64,000 nt of DNA from Planctomycetales bacterium. Lineage in GTDB: Bacteria; Planctomycetota; Planctomycetia; Isosphaerales; Isosphaeraceae. A program made the position numbers and the translations under genes. This document shows positions 52,364 to 61,572 of this stretch, piece after piece; the stretch's first letter is position 1; each line of letters starts with the position of its first letter. The notes below the pieces were generated by a model. The model saw only the letters and a list, made by a program, of their open reading frames with translations, was not told where the DNA came from and made no database searches. Where the stretch lies: positions 61,533 through 125,532 of the forward strand of contig DAIDKV010000124.1 of assembly GCA_027449865.1 (NCBI GenBank). Reading direction: 5' to 3'.

Positions 52364-54943
52364 TCAGACCGATCGGAGATCGGAACGGCCCAGATCGTGC
52401 TTCTTCTTTCGACACCGGATATCCAGTTCGTCGAGTTCCTTGCGCTTCTGGATTCCGAAAGTGCGATCCTGGGCGTGGTGGGAATTCTGAGCGTAATCGT
52501 CGTAGCGCTTCAGCACCTCGCGGGCTCGGGCGACCTCGGCCCTCGCCTTCGGATAATCGGATCGGCCTGAGAGAAGGACGTCGATTCGTTTCATCGACGC
52601 GACCAGCCGGATCCGATGGAACGTCACCTGGTCGTTGGTCTCGCGCGAGTGGCTAGAGAGATACTTGATGCTGGCGTCGAGGTCGGCATCGGCGCGGGCC
52701 AGGTCGAAGAGAGCCAGGTCGGGGGCTTTCTGCCGCCGCTGCTCGGCCCGCATGATGTGGGCCCGGGCCCGAAGCCATCGCCATTTGTTGGCCTTCACAT
52801 CCAGCGATTCCAGTCGTCGCAGGGAATCTCGGTGTTGCTGCGCTTCCTGATCGAGCGAGAGCAGGGCACGGCTCGCCAGCGCGATCACCTCATCGTAACG
52901 GCGCAGTTCCTGGTCGGCCTTGGCGAGATCGAACTGGAATTCCAGCGAGGAGGGATCGACCCCCAGGGCGATTCTCGCGGCCCACCTCGCCAGGCAGTTC
53001 TGATCATCCAGGGGTTTTCCGGGGAGATTTTCAGCCAGGCGGTCTTTTTCGATCCGGTAAACGACCTGAAAGCGATGGTCGATGAAACTCCGGAGCCGGG
53101 CGAGGAGGCGGAGGTCGCGAGGGCCCCAGTCGATGAACTCCTGGAGAGCCTCGGGACGATCGATGATGGGTAGGATCGCCTTGTCGCTGTCGCGCTGGTG
53201 TCCTTCCGCGTCGTGGGCGAGGCCGAGGTACGCTCGGGGAAGGCAGGAATCGGGGTAGAGAGCGACAAGCCGACGAAGGATTTCCTGACAGGCCTGGTGG
53301 TTGTCCTGATCAAGGAGGGCGATGGCCGAACGCAGATCGCTGGAGTCCACGATCGAGACCAGGGGACGAGGAGGTCTCGTCGATCGATAAAAGAGAGCGA
53401 CTGTGGCGAGGATCGTGGCGAGAGTCGCCACGACCACCAGACGCGAACGATTCCGGATCGTCCAGTTGGTCAGACGTTCGGAGTGTGAGGGATTGACGGC
53501 GTGTACGAGCGGCTCTCGGTCGAGAAAGCGGGCGAGGTCCTCGGCCAGGGCGCCTGCGTCCGCGTAGCGTTCCTCGACGGGAACCTTCAAGCAACGGCCA
53601 ACGATGGCTTCCAGTGCGTGCGGGATGGCCGGGTTGGATCGCCGAACGGAGACATCCAGCATTGGCCGGCGATCGAGCAGAACGCGCATCGCCCGGGCCG
53701 GCGCGAGGGTCTCTGCCGGGATATCGGGGGCCTGTCCGGTCAGTAACTCGCGGAGGACCAGGCCGAGAGAATAGATGTCAGCCCGGGCACCCACCCGGCC
53801 CCAGTGATCCGGGTTAAGGAACGCCTCGATCTGCTCGGGGGCCATGTAAGGAAGAGTTCCGCCGTGCATGGCGGCCTGAGCCTGCGCCGCGGAGTGAGGC
53901 GACTCGGCCAGGTTGAAGTCGAGGAGTTGCGGCCCAAACTGGAGTGTGAGCAGAACATTGGCGGGCTTGACGTCGCGGTGGAAGGTCTGGTGGCGATGGG
54001 CGTAATGCAGGGCATCGGCGATGACCTTGACAACCCAGGCCACTCCGTGAGCGTAGGTTCCGCGTGTCGGGAATCCGTCCCATCCGTCTCCCTTGGGGAC
54101 CGAGACGGGGGTGTCGGAGGCGGGTCGCTCGCCACTGGGCTCCGCGGGAATCGGGTCCACGAGCACGCGCCAGAGGGCCAGCGCGTCTCGGGGCCGCGAG
54201 GCCGGGGCCACGCGGCGGATGACCTCATCGAGCGGAAGGCCGGGGCGGTAGGGCATGGAGAGCCCGCGCATCCCGTCGTCGTTGAAGACAACCGAGTTCA
54301 CGGGGACGATGTGGGGATGGTCGAGGGCCCCCTGGGCCTGGGGCTCGCGGCCCCGGTCGAGTGAGACCTTCAGGACCACCTGCTTGCCGCCCAGCGAGAG
54401 GTCGCGGGCCAGAAAGACGCGCGCGGTCCCACCTCGGCCCAGCAGGGCCGTCAACTCGAATTCCTCGAACGAATCGCCTGGTTCCGGGAACGGAACCGGT
54501 TTGGGCCGAGTGGCGGCGGCCTGGCTAAAGAGATGGTGATACTGGAGTTGCGAGGCGAGCGAGTCTTTCCAGCGGGGATAGCGGTTGCAAAACGCCTCGA
54601 CATCCAGGGGTTCGCCACGCTCCTCGGCGAGGCAGAACTCCTCGTAGATCAGGCTCAGCACTCGGCTGTTGGATTGTTCGAGTACCGGGAATCGCTCGAG
54701 GTAGTCCGCGACGGCCGGAGACTGGCCTCGCGCGTACCGGCATCGTAGATCGGTCCGGATCAACTCCGCGAGGACGACCACCGACTCGTCGGCGGCCGAT
54801 TCAAAGAGCCCTTTTTGCTCCGACCAGACGCGCTCCAGCGAGACCTCGCCGTGCTTCCGCCACTCATCTTCCAGCCATTGCACGGCGTGATCCACGCGGT
54901 CGAGTCCGCCGACGCTGCGGACCGAGGCGAGGAGCGACTTCAT
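52364..54943 (-). CDS. Membrane Ser/Thr protein kinase with a DFN variant and C-terminal repeat region
   Basis: The 859-residue protein has an N-terminal helical part, a Hanks-type kinase domain (about 163-470) with GRGGTARVF, the lysine K192 in VVLKVS, HRDVKPANVL at 322-331 and an activation-segment motif DFN at 342-344 in place of DFG, followed by MAPEQ. A membrane helix is near 515-535 (VVVATLATILATVALFY), and a long repeat-like C-terminal region with TPR character follows. It lies two bases after the stop of the ECF sigma gene, so it is translated with it; such ECF/kinase pairs are common in planctomycetes and imply control of the sigma factor by phosphorylation. GGGAGG six bases before the ATG at 54943 sets the start. 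Confidence 0.92.
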   Translation of the reverse strand: MKSLLASVRSVGGLDRVDHAVQWLEDEWRKHGEVSLERVWSEQKGLFESAADESVVVLAELIRTDLRCRYARGQSPAVADYLERFPVLEQSNSRVLSLIYEEFCLAEERGEPLDVEAFCNRYPRWKDSLASQLQYHHLFSQAAATRPKPVPFPEPGDSFEEFELTALLGRGGTARVFLARDLSLGGKQVVLKVSLDRGREPQAQGALDHPHIVPVNSVVFNDDGMRGLSMPYRPGLPLDEVIRRVAPASRPRDALALWRVLVDPIPAEPSGERPASDTPVSVPKGDGWDGFPTRGTYAHGVAWVVKVIADALHYAHRHQTFHRDVKPANVLLTLQFGPQLLDFNLAESPHSAAQAQAAMHGGTLPYMAPEQIEAFLNPDHWGRVGARADIYSLGLVLRELLTGQAPDIPAETLAPARAMRVLLDRRPMLDVSVRRSNPAIPHALEAIVGRCLKVPVEERYADAGALAEDLARFLDREPLVHAVNPSHSERLTNWTIRNRSRLVVVATLATILATVALFYRSTRPPRPLVSIVDSSDLRSAIALLDQDNHQACQEILRRLVALYPDSCLPRAYLGLAHDAEGHQRDSDKAILPIIDRPEALQEFIDWGPRDLRLLARLRSFIDHRFQVVYRIEKDRLAENLPGKPLDDQNCLARWAARIALGVDPSSLEFQFDLAKADQELRRYDEVIALASRALLSLDQEAQQHRDSLRRLESLDVKANKWRWLRARAHIMRAEQRRQKAPDLALFDLARADADLDASIKYLSSHSRETNDQVTFHRIRLVASMKRIDVLLSGRSDYPKARAEVARAREVLKRYDDYAQNSHHAQDRTFGIQKRKELDELDIRCRKKKHDLGRSDLRSV

Positions 54944-54945
54944 TA

Positions 54946-55542
54946 TCAACCTCCCGAATCCTGGATCGAATCCTGGAGGTCTTTCAGAAACCGCTGGACA
55001 CGTCGAATGTTCCAGCCGGTCCGTTCGGCGATCTCGGCGTTGGAGTATCGCTGTTGTTTGAGTTCAATGATGGTCCGCTCGGTTTCATCCACTCGAGAGA
55101 GCAGTCGCTCCTGGACCTCATTGGCCTGAGCCACCTGACTCGCCGTTGGCTCGTCGGATGGAAGTTGCACGGCTCCCGCATCGGGCCCGCCGGATTGGAT
55201 CGGGCGCTCGCGCGTCATGTCCCGTTTCAGAGAATTCCGGCGGCGGTACTCGTCGATCACCTTCTGCTCGGCCACCTGAGCCAGGAAGGCGAACAGCGAG
55301 TCGATCGATCGGAAGTCAAGATGGCCGAAATTGGCCGCCAGGCTCTTCATCACATCACTAGCGAAGTCGGTCGAATCATAGAGGTTTCGCATCTGGCGGT
55401 TCAGCTTGCGCCTCACCACGCGGCGGACCTTCGGATAACACTCCCGGAAGAGAACCTCCCAGGCAGATTGGTCTCCGCGATGCGCGGCCTCCAGGATCTC
55501 GGCCAGGTCGACGCTGATCTCCGCGCTCGACATCATCGTCAT
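54946..55542 (-). CDS. ECF sigma factor (planctomycete kinase-linked group)
   Basis: The 198-residue protein is an ECF sigma factor: region 2 (DQSAWEVLFRECYPKVRRVVRRKL to FAFLAQVAEQKVIDEYRRRNSLKR) and region 4 (VDETERTIIELKQQRYSNAEIAERTGWNIRRVQRFLKDL) are both present, joined by a 40-residue Gly/Ser-rich linker. Several ATGs occur at the start (MTMMSS); I take 55542. No anti-sigma gene is adjacent; the Ser/Thr kinase overlaps at the 3' end (two bases), which is the usual partner in this order of bacteria. It should direct transcription of an unknown regulon on kinase signal. Confidence 0.93.
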   Translation of the reverse strand: MTMMSSAEISVDLAEILEAAHRGDQSAWEVLFRECYPKVRRVVRRKLNRQMRNLYDSTDFASDVMKSLAANFGHLDFRSIDSLFAFLAQVAEQKVIDEYRRRNSLKRDMTRERPIQSGGPDAGAVQLPSDEPTASQVAQANEVQERLLSRVDETERTIIELKQQRYSNAEIAERTGWNIRRVQRFLKDLQDSIQDSGG

Positions 55543-55871
55543 GGCGAAATACCCCCCCCTTGGGCGAGCAAGCCGCGCCGACGGGCCGGAACCCAGACCC
55601 GACGATCACGCGCTTATCCACCATCCCAGTATCACACCATCGAGGACATTGTAGCCTTGTCAACTCGAAAGTGGGAAGGTAGTTCACGGCAAAAATAGCC
55701 GGCTGATCGGCATCACTCCCATTTTCTCCGGATTAACCTCCTTTTTTTGGCAATACGAGGGAGTTCTCGATACGAATATTGGGTCATTTTCCGGGTCTGG
55801 CCACCCGCTGCATTCCTTTAATAAACAGCAAACGGCCGCACAAGGATTACAGGGACGAATTCTTCACCGGT
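55543..55871. other. 329-base AT-richer intergenic region, no gene seen
   Basis: Between the ECF sigma gene and the small DRIVPS protein gene, both on the minus strand, the sequence is markedly more AT-rich than its surroundings (long T- and A-runs around 55740-55830) and must contain the promoter of the sigma/kinase transcript. I see no coding sequence, hairpin or repeat of note. Confidence 0.4.
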
Positions 55872-56099
55872 TCAGCAGAGCGTGGGAATCGGGTTCGGGG
55901 CCGAGGGAGGCGGCGAGAGGATCAGCGGATAGCTGTCGTCGCCGGTCGGCTCGTCGCCCGGGCTACCGGTCTCATCGGCAAGGACCGCAACGGGAGCGGC
56001 CGTGGCGACGGTGGTGGTGGGAGCCACGACGACCGAGGAGGGGACGATCCGGTCCTGGAGCGAATCGAACGCGGGGCTGAAGCGGCGAAGATGACGCAT
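55872..56099 (-). CDS. Small planctomycete protein with DRIVPS motif
   Basis: The 75-residue protein starts MRHLRRFSPAFDSLQDRIVPSS, a motif close to the LE-x-LEDR-x-x-PS signature that opens many planctomycete surface proteins. The rest is low-complexity Thr/Ala/Val/Pro with no fold I know. It may be exported or a short cell-wall protein. GGGAGG five bases before the ATG at 56099 supports the start. It precedes the ECF sigma gene on the same strand, 329 bases away. The function is unknown. Confidence 0.6.
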   Translation of the reverse strand: MRHLRRFSPAFDSLQDRIVPSSVVVAPTTTVATAAPVAVLADETGSPGDEPTGDDSYPLILSPPPSAPNPIPTLC

Positions 56100-56413
56100 G
56101 CGAACCTCCCGTGAAAACATGCAGAATAGATCAATAATGAGTCAGACGAAAACCCGAACCGACCCGCCGGATGGCGGGTGATGGACAGGAAACAGGGCGC
56201 GGACCATCGCCGAGGGCAGGGGACGCCGATGTGAAGGGACGACCCGGCCCGAGCGATCAAGGGGTCGCGAGGATTTCGACCGATGCCGAACCGAGAGATC
56301 GAGCGCCGATGCTTTTCTCAGTCGGCCGCGGAAGAGGTCAACTTCAATCGCCGGCGTGGGAAGACCGGCTTTTTTCCAGGCGAGTGGGGAAGGACCGCAT
56401 CGCTGGGATTGAT
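56100..56413. other. 314-base intergenic region, no gene seen
   Basis: This separates the DRIVPS gene from the 201-residue gene (both minus strand). It contains the ribosome site of the former and presumably its promoter. No coding sequence, hairpin or repeat was identified. Confidence 0.35.
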
Positions 56414-57019
56414 TTAGTTCAAAACGATGGATTTCTTGAAGTCGCGAGTGGCGGCGGCCGGGACAACCGGTCCGGACGCTCCGAGCGGGTAGCAATCCGG
56501 GGGGAGGAGCCCCAGGCTGGCCGACTGGTAGAGCGGGCAAGCCCGATGTTGTTCCAGGGCGGCGGAGGCGAAGCGGCCGGCAAGGTCAGCCCGGCCCTTG
56601 CGGTGGGCTGCGATGAAGCAACCCAGGGCGGAGAGTCGTCCGTCCTGTGCCAGCGAGGAGCCGATCAACCGACCTCCCTCATCGATTCGCTTCTCCGCCC
56701 GCGTGATTTCGCGACGAAGCTCTCTTCGGAGCCGTCGAACGATCCGGCGGACCTGAAATTGGTACCGGCGGGCCGCCTCCACTCCAGCGAGGTCGGCCCA
56801 GGGATCGGTCAACTGGCCCGACATGGCCTGCGAGGCGACAAAAAGTTCACTATCGAGCGGTAGTGCTGGGTCCTCCACATGAGCCTGCCAGAGGCACATG
56901 GCCGCGGCCGCCCAGACGCGGCGGGTCGAGCACCCTCGATACCAACCGAAACGCCTTAAGGCGTATGCCTGTTCGATCCGGTGGGCCAGGTGATCGATCA
57001 GTTCTTGTGTGGGCAGCAC
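56414..57019 (-). CDS. Uncharacterised helical protein
   Basis: The 201-residue product is rich in Arg, Ala and Leu with a strong heptad-like stretch [27 protein letters not shown] near residues 86-112 that could form a helix bundle or coiled coil. Trp and Cys residues and ordinary composition argue that it is a real protein. No domain is recognised and no signal peptide is seen. The start is GTG at 57019 without a strong ribosome site. It is the first of a minus-strand run that continues through the ECF sigma and kinase genes; the spacers (314 and 329 bases) are wide enough for separate promoters. Confidence 0.6.
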   Translation of the reverse strand: MLPTQELIDHLAHRIEQAYALRRFGWYRGCSTRRVWAAAAMCLWQAHVEDPALPLDSELFVASQAMSGQLTDPWADLAGVEAARRYQFQVRRIVRRLRRELRREITRAEKRIDEGGRLIGSSLAQDGRLSALGCFIAAHRKGRADLAGRFASAALEQHRACPLYQSASLGLLPPDCYPLGASGPVVPAAATRDFKKSIVLN

Positions 57020-57389
57020 GTCTCTTCACCCCGATGTCTGGCTGTCAGTCGAGCATCTTCTCCTCCGGCTCCGACTCAAGGAACCGTATTCCCGAAGCGA
57101 CCGCGACACTGTGACTCTCTTTTTTTCGATTTTCTCGGTCAGGGCAGGGAACCTTCGACCTAAACCACCGCGGGAAAACCATTTGTGGTCGAGAGAATTC
57201 GGTCGGCCTGGCTTCTTTCGGATACAGGTCGGGCTTCACGTCTTCCCGTGGGACCTCCCGTATCGAATCGAACAGAGGCGCGGGCCGTCTTGTCCTCCTG
57301 CGTGGGAAAGATTAAGGTACTCGTTATTGAAGGCCCTTTCGCGAAGTGATTCCTCGATCTCCTCCACTGGAGGAAGGGCGACCGTCCTC
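57020..57389. other. 370-base divergent spacer, no gene seen
   Basis: This lies between the helical protein gene (minus) and the XRE regulator gene (plus), so it carries both promoters. A T-run (57120-57127) and AT-rich stretches are present, but no -35/-10 pair could be fixed. I see nothing else. Confidence 0.35.
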
Positions 57390-57671
57390 ATGGAAAAGCC
57401 TCTTCGAGAGCCTGAATGGCATATTCTTAAGATGGGTCTGGCCGAGAGGGTCCGGGAGATCCGGCTGGCCCTTTATGGCGTCAACGGTGGCCCGATGCTT
57501 GCCGAGGCGTTGAAGATTCCGTTTCGGACGCTTCATAATTACGAGAGCGGCTGTACGATTCCCGCGGACACGATTTTGCGGTTGATCGAGGTGACCGGCG
57601 CAGATCCTCACTGGCTTCTCACGGGCATGGGGGAGCGGTTTCTGGATCGTCGTGAATCGATCATGGGCTGA
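57390..57671 (+). CDS. XRE-type helix-turn-helix regulator
   Basis: The 93-residue protein is a single XRE/cro-type helix-turn-helix: [22 protein letters not shown] then [44 protein letters not shown] close relative of this pattern recurs in planctomycetes. It has no ligand domain, so it may act on its own or be bound by a partner. The ATG at 57390 was chosen; the next methionine in frame is fifteen codons on and the frame is open far upstream. Its neighbours are a helical protein gene diverging from it and the GH2 gene converging on it. Confidence 0.78.
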   Translation: MEKPLREPEWHILKMGLAERVREIRLALYGVNGGPMLAEALKIPFRTLHNYESGCTIPADTILRLIEVTGADPHWLLTGMGERFLDRRESIMG

Positions 57672-57736
57672 AAGGAGTCCGACGCGCCTCGACGATGGAG
57701 CGCGTCGGAGAGGGTCGATGCGTGTGGTCGTCGAGG

Positions 57737-60556
57737 TCAGGGGCCCGAGGGCCGGGTGACCGGTGCATCGGTCGCGACCCCAAGGTTTTCGGGAAGCGGG
57801 TCACGGGTATGGATGCGGAGCGTCGGGTCGAGCGGTAGTTCGCCGGTTGTCGCGCCGTAGATGCAGAGTCCGCCGGAATCTCGGGCATCGGCGGGGACCG
57901 CCAGCCGAAGGATCATCGGCTCGCCAGCCTCCATTCGGGCTCGATCCGCGTCGTCGAGAGGGATCCGCCCGTCGACCAGCTCGCCATGGCTTCCGTGCTC
58001 GATCCTGGCGAGGTGGGAGAGAACGCCGCGTCCGTCGGCCGGGTCATCGGGGAGGGTGACCGTCTCGATGGGACGCTCGTTGAACGAGACGGTGAGTGTC
58101 GACGCCCAGGGGCGGGCGGCGTCGGTCTGGGGGTAGTCCCGGCGATTGACCTTCTCGGGCCAGTCTACTCGCTCGCGGCGAGCCTTGGAGGAGGCTTCGA
58201 ACAGAAAGTCGATTGTCTCGGGATGCGCGCGAGCGACTGCGAGTGGGATGCGGAGCCGATACTCAAAGTAGCCCTTGCCGTGGCCATACGCCTTGCCGGC
58301 GGGCGGTTTCGCCGTCGGTTCCGACCACTTTTGCGTTGAGAAATCGCCCGGCGCGAATCGGATCAGGGCATCTCGAAGTCCCCGACGCTCCACTCTTGGG
58401 AGCGGCTGGTCGGGCTGCACCACCAGGTTCACAAAATTGGCGGCGAATCGGTGGTTCTCCGGGTCCTGGAGCGTCAGGATCAGGGCACCGACGAAGGGGC
58501 GAGTGGGGAGCTTGATCGAGATTGGTTCGAGTGTTGTCACGTCGTAGGGCTTCCAGGCGACGGGAACGCTGCGCGGCAGGGCGGGCGTGAGGAGGTCGGC
58601 GTTGTCGTCGTACCCGGAGACCCACCATCGGAGGGTTGGCCGGAAGTCGCGATCCGAATAGTGGCTGACGAAGATCGGGACGGAGACGGTCTCGCCCGGA
58701 CGGCCCACGATCGCGGGAGGGGCATCGTACCCGACGAAGTCCGCGCCCAGCAGATCGGCTGGCTTCATGTCGGGAACCCAGGTCTCGTAGCCGAAGACCT
58801 TGGGTGTTCGATCGTAATTGACCAGTCCGTTGTGTTCCCACTCGATGTCGGAGAGTTCGGTGTAGACGAATCCCTGGATCTTCGGATGCCGGCGGAGCTG
58901 GGTGGTCAGGTCGCGAAGGCCCCACGAGATGTCTCGGTCGCCGCCGCCGGCCGAGACGGCCCCGTATTCCGAGTTGATCAGGGGCGCTGTCGCCTGTTTC
59001 CAACCGGGGCAGTAGTTGAATGGGCTTCCGGGACTGGTCCGATCGACGACGTCCTGAATGTGTTCGCGGGCCTTCGCGTGGTCGTCGATGTAGAAGTGCC
59101 AGCTATTCAGGTCGGTGTCGGAAATATGGTCGTAGTTGCAGGGGGAGTTGTCCTCGACGAGACGGGTCGGGTCGAGCTTGCGAATGGCCTGGACCATCGA
59201 TCCGACCCATTTCTGGGTATCGACGTCGTTCTTGTAAGCGGGGGGGCGACCGAGGCCCCAGGTCTCATTGAAGGCGACCCAGGTGATGATGGCGGGGTGG
59301 TTGGCGTCGCGGGCGACGGCCTCGCGCATCGTCGCCTCCCAGGCCCTTCGGGCGCGGGGGTTCTGCTCCCAGGTATTGGGCATATCCTCGAGAATCAGAA
59401 CACCCAGCCGATCGGCCCAGTAGAGCCGCCTCGGCTCGTCGGGCTTGATGTGGATGCGAAGGCCGTTGAGGCCCATCGACCGGGCGATTTCCATGTCGCG
59501 GCGAAGGAACGCGTCATCGGGAGCGGTGTAGATCCCTTTCGGATTGAACGACTGGTCAAGCGCGGTCCGCAGGTAGACCGGCTTTCCGTTGAGCAGAACC
59601 CGCTCGAACGGGTCGTCGCCGTAGCGTCCTCGGGCGATCGTCCGGAGTCCGAAATAGGTCTCGACCCGATCGGAGGGCCCGTCGCCGCTGAGTTCGAGTC
59701 TTGCCTCGTAGAGGTTCGGCGACTCGGGCGACCAGAGTTTCGCATCGGGGATATCCAGCGAGAGTTCCACGTGATCGCTGGTCTTCTCCGGATGGATCTC
59801 CTTCTTGCCGGCGATCGGCTGGCCCGGTAAGCCGTGCCAGGTTTCGAACCGGAGAGTGGCCGGCTTGCCGGGGGTCAGGCCCTCAGCGTCGACGACGATC
59901 GTGACCCGGGCCGGGGCGATCGCGGGGATGATCCGGAAGCCGGCGATGTGCGCCTTCGGCCTCGCCTCCATCCAGACGGTCTGCCAGATTCCCGAGGTGG
60001 GAGTGTACCAGTGGACCTGCTTGCCGGTCGGGAGCGAGGGGTCGGTCGGGTCGAACGCCCGGACGACCAGCGTGTTCTCGGCATCGCGGCGGACGGCCTC
60101 GCTGACGTCGATCTCGAAAGGGGTATAGCCGCCCTCGTGATCGCCGACCTTCTGGCCGTTGACCCAGACGTCGGCGTGCCAGTCTACGGCGCCGAAGCGA
60201 AGCCAGACGCGTTGATCGACCGGGAACGAGGAGGGAACGCGGAACGTTCGTCGATACCAGCCGACCTTCGGCGCCCCGCTGGGCTGGTGGATGCCGGAGA
60301 GTTCGCTCTCCCAGGGGAACGGGACGACGATCGATCGGTCGAATCCGGGGGCGCCGGGCTTTTCCCAGCCGGCCTTCTGACCCTCGTCGTTCGGGTCAAA
60401 ACGGAACTGCCAGGTTCCGTTGAGATTCTCCCAGCGTGGGCGTGCGGCATCGGGCCGGGGATGCTCGGGCCGGGGGATGTCTGGCGCGGCGGACACTCCC
60501 GGCGGAAAGGCTCCGAGGAGGAGGAATCCAAGAGAGACGATCGACGAACGGATCAT
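57737..60556 (-). CDS. Secreted GH2 glycosidase (beta-galactosidase/beta-glucuronidase family)
   Basis: The 939-residue protein begins with a signal peptide (MIRSSIVSLGFLLLGAFPPGVSA), then a jelly-roll sugar-binding domain (PRWENLNGTWQFRFDP to DWHADVWVNGQKVGDHEGGYTPFE), an immunoglobulin-like domain and the catalytic barrel. The acid/base glutamate is in ITWVAFNETWG and the nucleophile in APLINSEYG. A large C-terminal part (about 500-939) has further beta domains. It should cut terminal beta-galactosides, glucuronides or related bonds outside the cell; the sugar is not determinable. The ATG at 60556 marks the signal peptide; the frame is open upstream but that part is antisense to the phosphatase gene. 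Confidence 0.9.
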   Translation of the reverse strand: MIRSSIVSLGFLLLGAFPPGVSAAPDIPRPEHPRPDAARPRWENLNGTWQFRFDPNDEGQKAGWEKPGAPGFDRSIVVPFPWESELSGIHQPSGAPKVGWYRRTFRVPSSFPVDQRVWLRFGAVDWHADVWVNGQKVGDHEGGYTPFEIDVSEAVRRDAENTLVVRAFDPTDPSLPTGKQVHWYTPTSGIWQTVWMEARPKAHIAGFRIIPAIAPARVTIVVDAEGLTPGKPATLRFETWHGLPGQPIAGKKEIHPEKTSDHVELSLDIPDAKLWSPESPNLYEARLELSGDGPSDRVETYFGLRTIARGRYGDDPFERVLLNGKPVYLRTALDQSFNPKGIYTAPDDAFLRRDMEIARSMGLNGLRIHIKPDEPRRLYWADRLGVLILEDMPNTWEQNPRARRAWEATMREAVARDANHPAIITWVAFNETWGLGRPPAYKNDVDTQKWVGSMVQAIRKLDPTRLVEDNSPCNYDHISDTDLNSWHFYIDDHAKAREHIQDVVDRTSPGSPFNYCPGWKQATAPLINSEYGAVSAGGGDRDISWGLRDLTTQLRRHPKIQGFVYTELSDIEWEHNGLVNYDRTPKVFGYETWVPDMKPADLLGADFVGYDAPPAIVGRPGETVSVPIFVSHYSDRDFRPTLRWWVSGYDDNADLLTPALPRSVPVAWKPYDVTTLEPISIKLPTRPFVGALILTLQDPENHRFAANFVNLVVQPDQPLPRVERRGLRDALIRFAPGDFSTQKWSEPTAKPPAGKAYGHGKGYFEYRLRIPLAVARAHPETIDFLFEASSKARRERVDWPEKVNRRDYPQTDAARPWASTLTVSFNERPIETVTLPDDPADGRGVLSHLARIEHGSHGELVDGRIPLDDADRARMEAGEPMILRLAVPADARDSGGLCIYGATTGELPLDPTLRIHTRDPLPENLGVATDAPVTRPSGP

Positions 60557-60680
60557 GGGGCACGACTCCTGGCTGGGCGCCGGGCGGACCGCCGGCGCCG
60601 GTCTCGGCGGCCTGCGAAAAGTTGGCCCGCGAGGGTTCAAACGTAATCGATCGCGCCCGGCGCGGGGAGGGGCAAAAGCC

Positions 60681-61538
60681 TCAGACGGGCTTGAGCCCGA
60701 AGAATCGGGCGTAGACGTCCAGCTTCTGGCCGATGGAGAGCCTGGGCGAGGGCGCGGCGTTGTGGTGGAGGACGACCAGAGTGACGTCGTCGTCGGGTGG
60801 GGTGTCACCCCGGTAGGCGGCCACCGCGTCGAGCAGCGCGCGCCCGGCGAGAGCCGGTGAAGGAACCGAGGGGTTGGTCATGCATGCCAGGTCGAGCAGG
60901 CCCGACTCGCCCAGCAACTGCCCCGCGGAGTCAGCGGCCTCGATGAGAGCATCGGTATAAAAGAGGACCACATCGCCTGGCTCGAGCTTCACGACGATCG
61001 AACCGTACTGGGTTTCATCGTCAAGGCCCAGCGGGAGGTTCTGAAACCCCTCCTGATCGGCTTGGGTTGGAGAGAGGACGGTCCAGGTGCGGGAATGGGC
61101 CGCGAAATGCAATGGCCGCGGATGTCCGGCATTGGAGATGGTCAGTTCGTCGGTCGAGGTCAGATAGGTGGCGACGACCGCCGTGGCGAACCGCCGAAGT
61201 TGAGCCAGCTCGGAGAACTCGCGGTTCAGCCGGCCGACCAGTTGAGCCTGGCTTTTATGGTTGATATGCTTGCGCAAGAGGCCGCGCAGCATGGCCGAGA
61301 AATCGGCGACCGACGAACCGTGCCCCGAGACATCGGCAACCACGACCCGGGTAATCAGACCGCCGCCGCAGAGCGTGACGAAATGGACGTCGCCTCCTTG
61401 ATCGTCTCCCTCGAAGGGACGGCTGTAGACCCAGAGGTCGAGCCCTGGCGTGGCGACCGACGATTCGGCCGGTTCGATTCCGCCCCAGATTTCCATGCAG
61501 TGAAGGGCGTAGGTCTCGGATGTCGCTTCGATCGGCAT
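60681..61538 (-). CDS. PP2C/SpoIIE-type Ser/Thr phosphatase (RsbU-like)
   Basis: The 285-residue protein is a SpoIIE-family phosphatase: GGDVHFVTLCGGGLITRVVVADVSGHGSSVADFSAMLRGLL carries the metal aspartates, and NAGHPRPLHFAA and PDDDVTLVVL complete the fold. RsbU-type phosphatases dephosphorylate anti-anti-sigma factors. No PAS, GAF or receiver domain is attached, so it may be controlled by a partner. It starts 34 bases after the FG-GAP gene and 124 bases before the GH2 gene, all on the minus strand, so the three may share a transcript. Confidence 0.9.
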   Translation of the reverse strand: MPIEATSETYALHCMEIWGGIEPAESSVATPGLDLWVYSRPFEGDDQGGDVHFVTLCGGGLITRVVVADVSGHGSSVADFSAMLRGLLRKHINHKSQAQLVGRLNREFSELAQLRRFATAVVATYLTSTDELTISNAGHPRPLHFAAHSRTWTVLSPTQADQEGFQNLPLGLDDETQYGSIVVKLEPGDVVLFYTDALIEAADSAGQLLGESGLLDLACMTNPSVPSPALAGRALLDAVAAYRGDTPPDDDVTLVVLHHNAAPSPRLSIGQKLDVYARFFGLKPV

Positions 61539-61572
61539 AAGAGAATCCCTTGTGTACCCGAGTCCAGGGACG

